Source: DATJBF01 sp035515475 | GTDB taxonomy: Bacteria; Verrucomicrobiota; Verrucomicrobiia; Palsa-1439 | Direction: 5' to 3' | Length of the DNA stretch: 15,021 nt | Assembly (NCBI GenBank): GCA_035515475.1 | Contig: DATJBF010000050.1 | Coordinates: forward strand, 1-15,021 | Shown: positions 1 through 7,018 of the stretch, piece after piece | Layout of the letters: each line of letters starts with the position of its first letter | Numbering within the stretch: position 1 is the first letter of the stretch | The notes under the pieces: model-generated | Seen by the model: only the letters and a program-made list of their open reading frames with translations | Told to the model about the DNA's origin: nothing | Databases searched by the model: none | Translations under genes and position numbers: made by a program

Positions 1-1
1 C

Positions 2-50
2 GTCCGTCCGCCTCCCCCCTCCTCCCCCCACCGAGGGGAGGCGGACGGAC
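2..50. repeat. Perfect GC-rich hairpin at the window edge
   Basis: Bases 2-17 are the exact reverse complement of bases 35-50, giving a 16-bp perfect stem with a 17-nt C-rich loop. No T-tract follows on the plus strand, and the other side is cut by the window edge. It could terminate dnaN transcripts (minus strand, stop at 160), end a gene of the mobile element suggested at 90-141, or be a dispersed palindrome. The structure is seen directly; the role is open. Confidence 0.6.
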
Positions 51-89
51 TCGACAACACCCACAACAACGACAAACCCAGCGGGCACA

Positions 90-141
90 GGGGACATTTC
101 TATCGAGTTCCAGAAGGGGACATATCTAAAGAGTTTTGACA
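90..141. mobile_element. Possible insertion-sequence end (tandem GGGGACAT motifs)
   Basis: Two 20-bp copies, 90-109 and 116-135, agree at 17 of 20 positions and lie 26 bp apart. Each begins GGGGACAT and ends GAGTT. Read on the minus strand the block opens TGTCAAAACTC at 141. Tandem transposase-binding motifs and a TGT start are typical of ends of IS481-like elements, so I infer that the element body lies to the left, outside the window. The putative edge is only 18 nt beyond the dnaN stop. No transposase is visible here, so the family assignment is tentative. Confidence 0.4.
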
Positions 142-159
142 GCGCACCTCGAGGCCGCG

Positions 160-1260
160 CTAGCTGAGCCGCATGGGCATCAGGACGTAGAGGAACGGCT
201 CGTTAACCTTGAGGACACCGGGGCTTAACTCGTCGGTCAACTCCAAAAAGACCTCGTCCGCATCGAGGTTGCGCAGCGGATCCATCATGTACTGGGGATT
301 GAAGGCAATTGTGATCTCCTTGCCCTTGTAATTGATGGAAAGGGTTTCTTTTGCCTCGCCGACCTCGGGTGTGGTGGCGGTGATGGTAAGGGTGTTCTTG
401 GCAAAGTTGAGCTTCACCGATTGCGACTTCTCACTGGCCAAGATCGAAGCCCGGTGCAGCGCTGCCAGAAGCATTTCCCGCTCGAGCGTAATCCGCTCCT
501 TCGTCTCCGTGGGAATCACCTGGCGGAAATTTGGGTATGTACCCTCGATCAGCTTCGAGGCCAGCGTTGTGTCCTCCAAATCGAACAGGATTTGATTCTC
601 ACCAATCGAGAGTTTTACCTCTCCTTTGTCGCTCAAGAGCCGTTCCAACTCCGCGACTGCTTTGGTGGGCACTATCAACTCGGCTTCACCGCCCTTGGGA
701 ACCTCAATCTCGTGTTCCGTAAGGGCCAAGCGTCGACCATCCGTTGCCACCGTTGTGAGTTTGTCCCCCTTGAGACCCATGAAAACGCCGTTTAACACGT
801 AGCGCGTCTCGTCGCTGGAGACCGCGTAGGCGGTCTTCCGGAGCATTCCACGGAGCAAGGACTGCTCGAGCTTGAGTACCTTGGAACCCGTGACGCTTGG
901 AAAACGCGGGAACTCTTCCTCTGGCAACCCCATAATCTTGTAAAACGACGTCCCACAGCGGATCGAAGCCGCATTACGCTCATCCACATCCACTTCAACG
1001 TCCGCGCATGCCACTTCCTTCAGGATAGAGAACAGTTTTCGAGCAGGCAGAGTCGTCGACCCCGCCTTCGAAACATCGGCACCGACTTTACAGCGCACGC
1101 CGACATCCAAGTCGGTTGTGGTAAGACTGAGACCTCCAGTGGCGGCTTGCACGAGTACATTCGACAGTATTGGCAATGTCGTGCGTGTACTCACAACGTT
1201 CTGGACACGCTGCAGGCCTTCAAGGATGACTTCCCTCGTAACTTTGAACTTAATAGCCAT
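160..1260 (-). CDS. dnaN: DNA polymerase III beta sliding clamp
   Basis: DnaN is the ring-shaped clamp that tethers DNA polymerase III to DNA; two subunits, each of three similar domains, encircle the duplex. The protein is 366 aa, the normal family length. It starts MAIKFKVTREVILEGL and has the typical TTLPILSNVL stretch near residue 30, the central ATDGRRLAL motif, and the conserved C-terminal tail YVLMPMRL, whose last residues form the partner-binding cleft region. A reading frame continues 23 codons upstream, but the extension is unlike the family; the ATG at 1260 gives the standard N-terminus. The Shine-Dalgarno is weak (GTGAAG). It lies downstream of dnaA on the same strand, the usual order, with a 219-bp AT-rich gap holding its own likely promoter. 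Identity is secure. Confidence 0.97.
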   Translation of the reverse strand: MAIKFKVTREVILEGLQRVQNVVSTRTTLPILSNVLVQAATGGLSLTTTDLDVGVRCKVGADVSKAGSTTLPARKLFSILKEVACADVEVDVDERNAASIRCGTSFYKIMGLPEEEFPRFPSVTGSKVLKLEQSLLRGMLRKTAYAVSSDETRYVLNGVFMGLKGDKLTTVATDGRRLALTEHEIEVPKGGEAELIVPTKAVAELERLLSDKGEVKLSIGENQILFDLEDTTLASKLIEGTYPNFRQVIPTETKERITLEREMLLAALHRASILASEKSQSVKLNFAKNTLTITATTPEVGEAKETLSINYKGKEITIAFNPQYMMDPLRNLDADEVFLELTDELSPGVLKVNEPFLYVLMPMRLS

Positions 1261-1315
1261 TACTTCACAGACTAGGAAGAAGAACCTATTAGAACAATAT
1301 CGTTTCCGTTTGAGG

Positions 1316-1324
1316 TGTGAATAT
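1316..1324 (-). promoter_or_regulatory. DnaA-box-like site in the dnaA-dnaN gap
   Basis: The minus strand reads ATATTCACA, 8 of 9 to the DnaA box TTATNCACA. It sits on the -10 of the likely dnaN promoter, in an AT-rich stretch. Confidence 0.45.
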
Positions 1325-1346
1325 CGCAAACAACTTTTCTTGTCAA
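1318..1346 (-). promoter_or_regulatory. Probable dnaN promoter
   Basis: On the minus strand a perfect TTGACA (-35, bases 1341-1346) is followed after 17 nt by TATTCA (-10, bases 1318-1323, 3 of 6 to TATAAT). The start point would lie about 50 nt upstream of the dnaN ATG. A DnaA-box-like 9-mer at 1316-1324 covers the -10, suggesting that DnaA could control dnaN directly. Spacing and -35 are good, but the -10 is poor. Confidence 0.45.
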
Positions 1347-1436
1347 GGATACAGCAAGCAGTTACGAAAATTCATACTCTGTCTGGAATTCCTGTGTTTG
1401 AGGTTAATGGAAACTCCCATTGTGTGAGGGGACCGG

Positions 1437-1445
1437 TCATTCACA
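1437..1445 (+). promoter_or_regulatory. DnaA-box-like site after dnaA
   Basis: TCATTCACA matches TTATNCACA at 8 of 9 positions. A further 8-of-9 match, TTATTGACA at 1480-1488, overlaps the dnaA stop codon. Together with 1316-1324, three near-boxes fall within about 170 bp. Confidence 0.4.
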
Positions 1446-1479
1446 CCTTTTCAGAACTGCCGCACATCTTGTCGGCAAC

Positions 1480-2823
1480 TTATTGACACTGCAGTGATTG
1501 TTCGATGTAGGAAACCGTCTGACGCAGCCGTTGATCCCTGGCCACACGCGATTCGATGAGGCGGCAGGCGTGTAGGACTGTGCCGTGGTCGCGCCCGCCA
1601 AATGATTCGCCGATATCGGCAAGAGAGCGGCTGGTCAGCGTGCGGCTCAGGTACATCGCAACTTGCCTGGGAAAGGCGACGCTCTGCGGCCGACGGCGGC
1701 TGGTCATGTCCGCGAGGCGAATATCGAAGTGCTCGGCGACTTTCCGCTGGATCGCCTCGACCGTGATGGTGCGTTTTGCCTCCTCGTGCAACGCGTCGCG
1801 GAGCAGGGACTCCAAAACCTCACGGTTAATCTCTTTGCCAGTGAGAGATGCGTATGAGGCCACACGCACCAAGGCGCCTTCAAGACGGCGGATATTGGTG
1901 CGGATTTTTTCGGCAATGAATTCGATTACCTGCTCGGGAAGCTTTACGTCGATCAGCGAAGCCTTTTTCTTGAGAATGGCGATCCGGGTTTCCAATGCAG
2001 GCGGCTGGAGTTCGGTGACCAACCCCCACTCGAAGCGGGAGACGAGACGCGTTTCCAAATTGGCGATCTCGCCGGCGGGACGATCACTCGACAACATGAT
2101 CTGTTTGTGGGCATCGAAGAGCGAGTTGAACGTATGAAAGAACTCCTCCTGCATGCGCTCCTTGCCGGCAAGGAATTGGACGTCATCAATGAGGAGAACG
2201 TCAACTTGGCGATATTTCTTGCGAAACTTGACCAGCGTGCTGTTTTGGATGGCTTGGATGAAGTCGTTGGTAAACTGCTCGCAGGTCAGGTAGCAAACCT
2301 TGCTGACCTTGCCCGAGGTCGAAACGGCGTGTCCAATGGCTTGCATCAGATGAGTTTTGCCCAGTCCCACCCCGCCGTACAGGAACAGAGGGTTGTAGGC
2401 TTTCGCAGGCGATTGGGCCACGGCTAGAGCCGCTGCGTGGGCGAAACTGCTGTTCGGGCCGACGACGAAGGACTCGAACGTGTAGCGCGGGTTCAGCTTC
2501 GCGTCCAGCGCAGGCTTGGTCGGTGGGCCTTTGGATATGCGAGCGGGCTTGTTCGGCTCGATCGGCTCCTTGCCCCCCTGCGCGACGGCAAAACGCACCT
2601 GCAGCGGGTGTTTGGCGACGTGATTGACCGCCTCGCGGATGACCGGCAGGAAATTGTCCTGCAGCCAGATCTGGTAGAATTCGTTCGCTACGCCAAGGAC
2701 AAGCGTGCCGTCCTTGGTTTCAATGGGTTTGATGGGCGCAAACCACCGATTAAATAACTCGGGGTTAAGCATTCCCTGCAGGACCCTGCTTGCGTCTCTC
2801 CACAATTGGTCGTGGCCCGTCAT
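1480..2823 (-). CDS. dnaA: Chromosomal replication initiator protein DnaA
   Basis: DnaA is the AAA+ ATPase that binds DnaA boxes, melts the origin and loads the DnaB helicase; it also represses its own gene. The 447-aa protein shows all four domains: an N-terminal interaction domain (about 1-80), a short linker (81-110), the AAA+ core (about 111-325) with Walker A GGVGLGKTH at 150-158, Walker B LLIDDVQF at 210-217 and box VII SRFEWGL near 263-268, and the DNA-binding helix-turn-helix domain (about 350-447) with the signature GGRDHGTVLHA at 409-419. The frame extends 13 codons upstream, but the ATG at 2823 has a strong GGAGG seven bases ahead and gives the usual N-terminus. An exact DnaA box lies in its leader. 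Identity is secure. Confidence 0.98.
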   Translation of the reverse strand: MTGHDQLWRDASRVLQGMLNPELFNRWFAPIKPIETKDGTLVLGVANEFYQIWLQDNFLPVIREAVNHVAKHPLQVRFAVAQGGKEPIEPNKPARISKGPPTKPALDAKLNPRYTFESFVVGPNSSFAHAAALAVAQSPAKAYNPLFLYGGVGLGKTHLMQAIGHAVSTSGKVSKVCYLTCEQFTNDFIQAIQNSTLVKFRKKYRQVDVLLIDDVQFLAGKERMQEEFFHTFNSLFDAHKQIMLSSDRPAGEIANLETRLVSRFEWGLVTELQPPALETRIAILKKKASLIDVKLPEQVIEFIAEKIRTNIRRLEGALVRVASYASLTGKEINREVLESLLRDALHEEAKRTITVEAIQRKVAEHFDIRLADMTSRRRPQSVAFPRQVAMYLSRTLTSRSLADIGESFGGRDHGTVLHACRLIESRVARDQRLRQTVSYIEQSLQCQ

Positions 2824-2854
2824 CGTCGTTCCTCCGCCGATCCGACGTCCTGAG

Positions 2855-2863
2855 TTATTCACA
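2855..2863 (+). promoter_or_regulatory. Exact DnaA box in the dnaA leader
   Basis: TTATTCACA is a full match to the DnaA-box consensus TTATNCACA, 32 bp upstream of the dnaA start. It overlaps the left edge of a near-palindrome at 2862-2880 built as CAGGG-TGTTAACA-T-CCCTG. The position fits autoregulation and origin function. Confidence 0.65.
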
Positions 2864-3173
2864 GGGTGTTAACATCCCTGCCTGGTTCCACCCTGCCTGT
2901 TCCTATACGCCAGAGGCGGACTGAAGGAGAGAGTCTCACACGAATGCCGAGGGGACAAAAATCCTATACATCCCACACACGGCACTAACGCATCCCCCAA
3001 CAACCGCAGAGATTACAGCACCAACTTCGGCATTTGCGCCGACATGCGGCTGCCCGTTCCCCTACAACATTCGTGACCAACTCGCGGGAGAGGTGAAGAA
3101 AAAATCCACACCGCTCGGACAACTGGTACAACAAATCAGCAAGACGTGGCTGCCCGTCCGAGCTATTAACAAC

Positions 3174-3182
3174 TTATTCACG
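3174..3182 (+). promoter_or_regulatory. DnaA-box-like site upstream of dnaA
   Basis: TTATTCACG differs from the DnaA box only at the last base. It lies about 350 bp upstream of dnaA in the same orientation as the exact box at 2855-2863. Confidence 0.45.
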
Positions 3183-3299
3183 GCCCTCCCTTTACCCTCG
3201 CCTTTACCTTTGGCGCGCGCAGCATAGCGACAGCGATTTCGCTCTTCAAGAAAAAAGTGAACGCGACCAAAAGAAATTTTTCTTGTGACGTGGCGCAGA

Positions 3300-3342
3300 G
3301 AAAAAAAGCAAGGCTCGAAGTCCGTGACGACTTCGAGCCTTG
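3300..3342 (-). terminator. Rho-independent terminator of glnA
   Basis: Bases 3309-3322 and 3329-3342 form a perfect 14-bp stem with a 6-nt loop. On the minus strand the stem is followed by C and a run of seven T (3301-3307 are all A on the plus strand). It lies 18 bp after the glnA stop, so it ends the glnB-glnA transcript before the origin region. Confidence 0.93.
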
Positions 3343-3359
3343 TGGGATCGTTGCGCGTC

Positions 3360-4769
3360 TTACACGTCGTAATACATGTGGAATTCCCATGGATGTGGGC
3401 GCAGGCGGACCTGGTCCTGCTCCTTGCGCTTCATCTCCAGCCAGGTGTCGACGACATCCTGTGTGAAGACGTCGCCCTTCAACAGGAACTCGTGGTCTTC
3501 CTCCAAGAGGTCGCACGCCTCGGCCAAGCTGGCGGGGACTTGGGGTACTTTCTTCAATTCCTGCGGTGAAAGATCATACAGGTTCTTATCCATCGGCTCG
3601 CCGGGATCAATGCGATTCTCGATGCCGTCCAGACCCGCCATTAGTAAGGCCGAGAAAGCGACGTACGGATTCGCCGCGGGATCGGGTGGACGATACTCAA
3701 TGCGTTTTGCCTTTGGGCTTGGCGAGTATGTCGGGAGCCGGATCGCGGCCGAACGGTTCCGGCTCGAGTAGGCCAGGTTTACCGGGGCTTCGAACCCGGG
3801 TGTTAACCGTTTGTAGCTGTTGACGGTGGGATTGCAGATGGCGCACAGCGCCTTGGCGTGCTTGAGAACGCCGCCAATGTAGTACAAAGCCAACTGGCTC
3901 AAGCCGGCGTATTCCTTACCCGCGAACAGGGGTTTGCCCTTCTTCCACAGGCTCTGATGGGTGTGCATCCCCGAGCCGTTGTCGCCGAAGAGCGGCTTGG
4001 GCATGAAGGTCGCGGTCTTATTGTGGCGCTTGGCGACGTTCTTGACGATGTACTTGTACAGCATCATGTTGTCGCCCATGTAAACGAGCGAGTTGAAGCG
4101 CAGGTCAATTTCTGCCTGGCCTGCGGTGCCGACTTCATGGTGCTCGCGTTCAACCTGCAGCCCGCATTCCTTCATGACCATGATCATTTCGTTGCGGATG
4201 TCCACCTGCGTGTCGGTGGGCGGCACCGGGAAGTAGCCTTCCTTGTGGCGAATCTTGTTGGCGAGGTTCGGGAACTCCTCCCGGCCACTATTCCAGATGC
4301 CTTCGTTCGAATCGATGTAATAGTAACCGCTGTGCGAGTTTTGGTCGTAGCGGACATCGTCGAAAATGAAGAATTCCGCCTCGGGTCCGAAGTACGCCGT
4401 ATCAGCGATACCGGTTTGCTTCAAATAGGCCTCAGCCTTGCGGGCGATGTTGCGCGGGTCACGGCTGTAAGGCTCACGCGTGATCGTGTCGATCGCGTCG
4501 GCCACGATGCTCAACGTGGTGACCTGCGGAAAAGGATCGATGAAGGCGGTGACGGGATCGAGCATCAGCAGCATGTCGCTGGCCTCGATGGATTTCCAGC
4601 CGCGAATCGACGAGCCGTCGAACCCGACGCCTGTTTCAAAAGTTTCCTCTTCGAGCTCCGCCACGGGCAGGCAGAAGTGCTGCCAAGTGCCCAGAAAATC
4701 GCAAAACTTGATGTCGATCAACTGCACATTCTTGCTTTTACACAGCGCCAATACTTCTTTGGGTGTCAT
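3360..4769 (-). CDS. glnA: Glutamine synthetase type I (GlnA)
   Basis: GlnA joins ammonia to glutamate using ATP and is the main entry of ammonium into glutamine; type I enzymes form dodecamers in the cytoplasm. The 469 aa match the usual GSI length. Visible landmarks are the N-terminal beta-grasp with VGFDGSSIRGW, the catalytic-domain stretch GPEAEFFIFD, the ammonia/metal motifs around EIDLRFNSL, the ATP region KPLFGDNGSGMHTHQSLW, the NPTVNSYKRL loop and RSAAIRLP. The NLYDL segment near the C-terminus places Tyr398 at the adenylylation position of GSI-beta, so activity may be tuned by a GlnE-type adenylyltransferase. The ATG at 4769 has GGAGG just upstream. It lies 84 bp downstream of glnB and ends in a strong terminator. 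Confidence 0.97.
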   Translation of the reverse strand: MTPKEVLALCKSKNVQLIDIKFCDFLGTWQHFCLPVAELEEETFETGVGFDGSSIRGWKSIEASDMLLMLDPVTAFIDPFPQVTTLSIVADAIDTITREPYSRDPRNIARKAEAYLKQTGIADTAYFGPEAEFFIFDDVRYDQNSHSGYYYIDSNEGIWNSGREEFPNLANKIRHKEGYFPVPPTDTQVDIRNEMIMVMKECGLQVEREHHEVGTAGQAEIDLRFNSLVYMGDNMMLYKYIVKNVAKRHNKTATFMPKPLFGDNGSGMHTHQSLWKKGKPLFAGKEYAGLSQLALYYIGGVLKHAKALCAICNPTVNSYKRLTPGFEAPVNLAYSSRNRSAAIRLPTYSPSPKAKRIEYRPPDPAANPYVAFSALLMAGLDGIENRIDPGEPMDKNLYDLSPQELKKVPQVPASLAEACDLLEEDHEFLLKGDVFTQDVVDTWLEMKRKEQDQVRLRPHPWEFHMYYDV

Positions 4770-4853
4770 TTGTCCTCCCGACCAGACGGTGATGCGGGAT
4801 CACCGTAGTGGCTGAATTTGATTAACCATTCGTGGTTGATACATCCGGAGAGG

Positions 4854-5192
4854 TTACACGGCCTGGTCGCCGTGCTCCTCGGTGCGGATACGCACGGCCT
4901 CGTCGATGGACAGAACGAAAATCTTGCCATCGCCGATCTTGCCCGTCTTGGCCGACTTGAGAATCGCGGTGACCGCGGCCTCCACGGAGCCATCGGGCAA
5001 CACGATCTCCAGCTTCAGTTTGGGCAAAAAGTCCACGGTGTACTCACTGCCCCGGTAGATTTCGGTATGCCCTTTCTGGCGTCCGAAACCCTTGACCTCG
5101 GTGACCGTCAAACCTTCGACGCCCACACCGGCCAGCGCTTCCTTAACATCCTCGAGCTTGAATGGTTTGATGATCGCTTCAATCTTTTTCAT
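4854..5192 (-). CDS. glnB: Nitrogen regulatory protein PII
   Basis: PII is a small trimeric signal protein that reads 2-oxoglutarate, ATP/ADP and glutamine status and controls nitrogen uptake and glutamine synthetase. The 112 aa equal the length of E. coli GlnB. The start MKKIEAIIKPFKLEDVKEAL is diagnostic, the T-loop carries RGSEYTVDFLPK with Tyr51 at the uridylylation position, and the C-terminal signature TGKIGDGKIFVL is intact. A frame runs far upstream to 5888, but only as antisense of the kinase gene; the ATG at 5192 follows GGAGG by six bases. glnA follows after 84 bp, probably in one transcript; that gap has a small hairpin (AACCA-TTCG-TGGTT, 4824-4837) that could modulate relative output. 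Confidence 0.97.
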   Translation of the reverse strand: MKKIEAIIKPFKLEDVKEALAGVGVEGLTVTEVKGFGRQKGHTEIYRGSEYTVDFLPKLKLEIVLPDGSVEAAVTAILKSAKTGKIGDGKIFVLSIDEAVRIRTEEHGDQAV

Positions 5193-5218
5193 CGGCTTCC
5201 TCCCGAGTGCGGCTGCGA

Positions 5219-5247
5219 ATACTAGAGAACCGTGGTGGGGCTGTAAA
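5219..5247 (-). promoter_or_regulatory. Probable sigma70-type promoter of glnB-glnA
   Basis: Minus-strand TTTACA (-35, bases 5242-5247, 5 of 6) and TAGTAT (-10, bases 5219-5224, 4 of 6) are exactly 17 nt apart. The implied leader is about 20 nt and contains the GGAGG of glnB. I found no convincing sigma54 site (TGGCAC-N5-TTGC) here, although many glnA genes use one. Confidence 0.45.
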
Positions 5248-5540
5248 CAGAAAAAAGCGCCACAACAGGGTCCACACTCGCTGCGCTGGAAGTGTCGTAT
5301 ACTTGTGCGCGGTCGATCTAGCAGCCGATATGCCACGGCGTCACGCCCCATCGGCGACTCCACGCGTAAGGACCTGCGGAAGAAGCCATTAGCGTCAAGG
5401 CCCGCAACCGCAACTGCTCGAAGCGTGAGCACACCAGCTGCCGCGATTTGCTCACCTTGGCCAAAACGCGGAGCCCCACAGCTTGCGGTCTTGGTTTCTT
5501 GTTGATGGCGCTTTCCGTCGCGTGCTAACGTCGTTGCGTC
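5248..5540. other. Gap between divergent glnB and kinase genes
   Basis: Together with the glnB promoter the gap is 348 bp. I see no gene, no strong repeat and no long hairpin. Weak promoter-like matches for the kinase exist (for example TTGTTG near 5500 with TGCTAAC near 5522), but they are not convincing. Confidence 0.4.
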
Positions 5541-6500
5541 ATGGACGCACCGGGGCACGTGCCAGACTCCATCAATTGTCACGCCTGCGGCGCACTCCTT
5601 GACCTCGCGGGTCATGCAGGGTTTACCCACATCGAGTGTCGCTGCGGAGCGCTCTCCGTCGTGCCGCTGCAATTCGGGGATTTCCTGCTGCTGAGTCCCA
5701 TCGGCAGCGGGGCTGTTGGGACGGTCTACAAGGCCATCGATTTGCTGCTGAACCGCTACCTCGCACTGAAGGTCCTGCCCAAGAAACTCTCGGCTGATCC
5801 CGAGGTCGTCAATAACTTCTCCCGTGAAGCCCGTGCCGCTGCCGTCAACCACCCCAACGTCGCGCTGGTGTACTCGTTCGGCGAGCACGACGGCCAGTAC
5901 TACCTCGCCATGGAGTTGCTGGAACGAGGCAGCCTCGACGACCGCATCACCAAACTCGGGAAGTTGCCCGAGGCCGACGTCCTATCCATCGGCATACAGA
6001 TCGCCTCTGCCCTCCGGGCGGCGGCACGACGCGGGCTGCTCCACCGCGACGTGAAGCCCGGAAACGTTCTCTTCAACGACGACGATGTTCCCAAAATCGT
6101 CGACTTTGGGCTGGCGCGCCACGGTCAGGGCGAAGGTGGCGAACAGCCCAAACCGGTCTGGGGTACGCCATACTACGTTGCCCCGGAAAAACTCCGCGAC
6201 CTACCCGAGGATTTTCGCAGCGACATATACTCACTGGGGGCCACGCTGTTCCATGCACTGGCGGGCCGGCCGCCGTTCGACGCGGCCACCACGGGCGAAG
6301 TCGTCACCAAGCATGCCACACAGCCGGCATTTTCGCTGGGCACCTATGCCCCCGACGTGCACGAACGCACGACCCGTGTCATCAGCCGGATGCTCGCCAA
6401 AGATCCCGCCGAACGCCACCAATCCTACGACGAGCTCATTCAAGAGTTGACGGGAGCGCAGGCCCTACTCAAAGCGAAGCCACCGCGGAAGTGGTTCTAG
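5541..6500 (+). CDS. Soluble Ser/Thr protein kinase with Cys-rich N-terminus
   Basis: This is a Hanks-type kinase of 319 aa that transfers phosphate from ATP to Ser/Thr of unknown targets. Residues 1-40 hold CHAC (C13, C16) and CRC (C33, C35), which could bind zinc. The kinase domain spans about 46-305: glycine loop GSGAVG at 55-60, Lys77 in LALKVLP, Glu96 of helix C, HRDVKPGN at 168-175, DFG at 188-190, GTPYYVAPE at 208-216 and the SDIYSLG motif near 227. All catalytic residues are present, so it should be active. There is no membrane segment and no C-terminal sensor domain, unlike the long receptor-like kinases common in PVC bacteria. The start ATG lacks a clear Shine-Dalgarno. It is divergent from glnB; a link to nitrogen control is possible but unsupported. 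Confidence 0.9.
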   Translation: MDAPGHVPDSINCHACGALLDLAGHAGFTHIECRCGALSVVPLQFGDFLLLSPIGSGAVGTVYKAIDLLLNRYLALKVLPKKLSADPEVVNNFSREARAAAVNHPNVALVYSFGEHDGQYYLAMELLERGSLDDRITKLGKLPEADVLSIGIQIASALRAAARRGLLHRDVKPGNVLFNDDDVPKIVDFGLARHGQGEGGEQPKPVWGTPYYVAPEKLRDLPEDFRSDIYSLGATLFHALAGRPPFDAATTGEVVTKHATQPAFSLGTYAPDVHERTTRVISRMLAKDPAERHQSYDELIQELTGAQALLKAKPPRKWF

Positions 6501-6511
6501 CCCCGTGGGCG

Positions 6512-6533
6512 CTTGGGCGACAGGCCGCCCGGG
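6512..6533. terminator. Weak hairpin after the kinase gene
   Basis: GGGCG (6515-6519) pairs with CGCCC (6526-6530) and can extend by three pairs including two G-T. No T-tract follows. It lies between convergent genes, so it may serve as a weak bidirectional terminator. Confidence 0.25.
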
Positions 6534-6572
6534 CTTCCTATTCGATGATCGAGAGACTGCGAATGCGGGGGA

Positions 6573-6944
6573 TCATCGCCTGCCACCGGCGACGAGAATT
6601 CGGTTGAAGACTTGTTTGACGCCCTTGACGGCTCGTGCCGCCGCTTCGGCGCGCCAAGCCGCCGCAAGATTCGGCGCCGTGCCGCGCAACGTGACCTTCC
6701 CCTCGTCGACTTCGACGATGATCCCCGCGGTCTCCGATGGGTCGTCGTTCAATCGGCGGCGGATTTCAAAGCCGACCTCTTCGTCGCTGACGGCATCAGC
6801 GGCTTCGATGCCTTCCCCCATGGCGCGCAAGGCGGGCTTGGGCTGGGCAGCCTCTGCTTTATTGGCGTTGGAGGAGACGCAGCCGGCGCAGCACCCGGCA
6901 ACAATGACGAAGCATGCCCAAATAACGGGAACAGGATTCCGCAT
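6573..6944 (-). CDS. BON-domain lipoprotein
   Basis: The 123-aa product begins with a short positive N-terminus, a hydrophobic stretch (residues 5-18) and Cys residues in lipobox-like contexts VAGC (Cys18) and CAGC (Cys22), so it is probably exported and lipid-anchored. Residues about 54-120 form one BON domain: an alpha/beta fold with DEEVGFEIRRRLNDDP, the V-x-V-x-x-G-x-V-T-L-x-G strand pair (VEVDEGKVTLRG) and a helix followed by the VKGVKQVFNRI strand. BON domains are thought to bind phospholipid membranes; OsmY and periplasmic stress proteins are relatives. The ATG at 6944 has a partial ribosome-binding site (AGGGTGAG). It is convergent with the kinase gene. The specific role is unknown. 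Confidence 0.85.
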   Translation of the reverse strand: MRNPVPVIWACFVIVAGCCAGCVSSNANKAEAAQPKPALRAMGEGIEAADAVSDEEVGFEIRRRLNDDPSETAGIIVEVDEGKVTLRGTAPNLAAAWRAEAAARAVKGVKQVFNRILVAGGRR

Positions 6945-7018
6945 AACTCACCCTTTACAGACGACGACTTTACCACGGAGTCGGTCGGTCGGAGAAGTTT
7001 TTTCAGGGAATTCAGGAT

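Larger units (their letters stand above)
1261..1479. other. AT-rich dnaA-dnaN intergenic region, possible origin part
   Basis: This 219-bp gap is visibly richer in A and T than the flanking genes, above all from 1280 to 1400. It holds the likely dnaN promoter, two DnaA-box-like 9-mers and a 6-bp inverted repeat GTGTGA/TCACAC at 1422-1446. In several bacteria the unwinding element lies between dnaA and dnaN, so part of oriC may be here. No protein of convincing type is encoded. Confidence 0.4.
2824..3299. other. dnaA upstream region, candidate oriC
   Basis: No believable gene lies between the dnaA start and the glnA terminator. The stretch contains one exact DnaA box (2855-2863), one 8-of-9 box (3174-3182), a weaker 7-of-9 match AAATCCACA around 3102-3110, and a TGTTAACA-centred palindrome. 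A-rich runs occur near 3098-3105 and 3248-3290. A non-coding region beside dnaA with DnaA boxes is the usual bacterial origin location, but the box number is modest and I could not compute GC skew. The dnaA promoter must also be here; I see no clear -35/-10 pair. Confidence 0.45.

Noticed and set aside
3858..4808. 316-aa open frame on the plus strand opposite glnA
   Set aside because: Shadow of the conserved glutamine synthetase gene; no recognisable domain of its own.
5193..5888. Long N-terminal extension of the PII frame
   Set aside because: It runs antisense through the kinase gene, is unrelated to PII, and the internal ATG at 5192 has an ideal ribosome-binding site and the family N-terminus.
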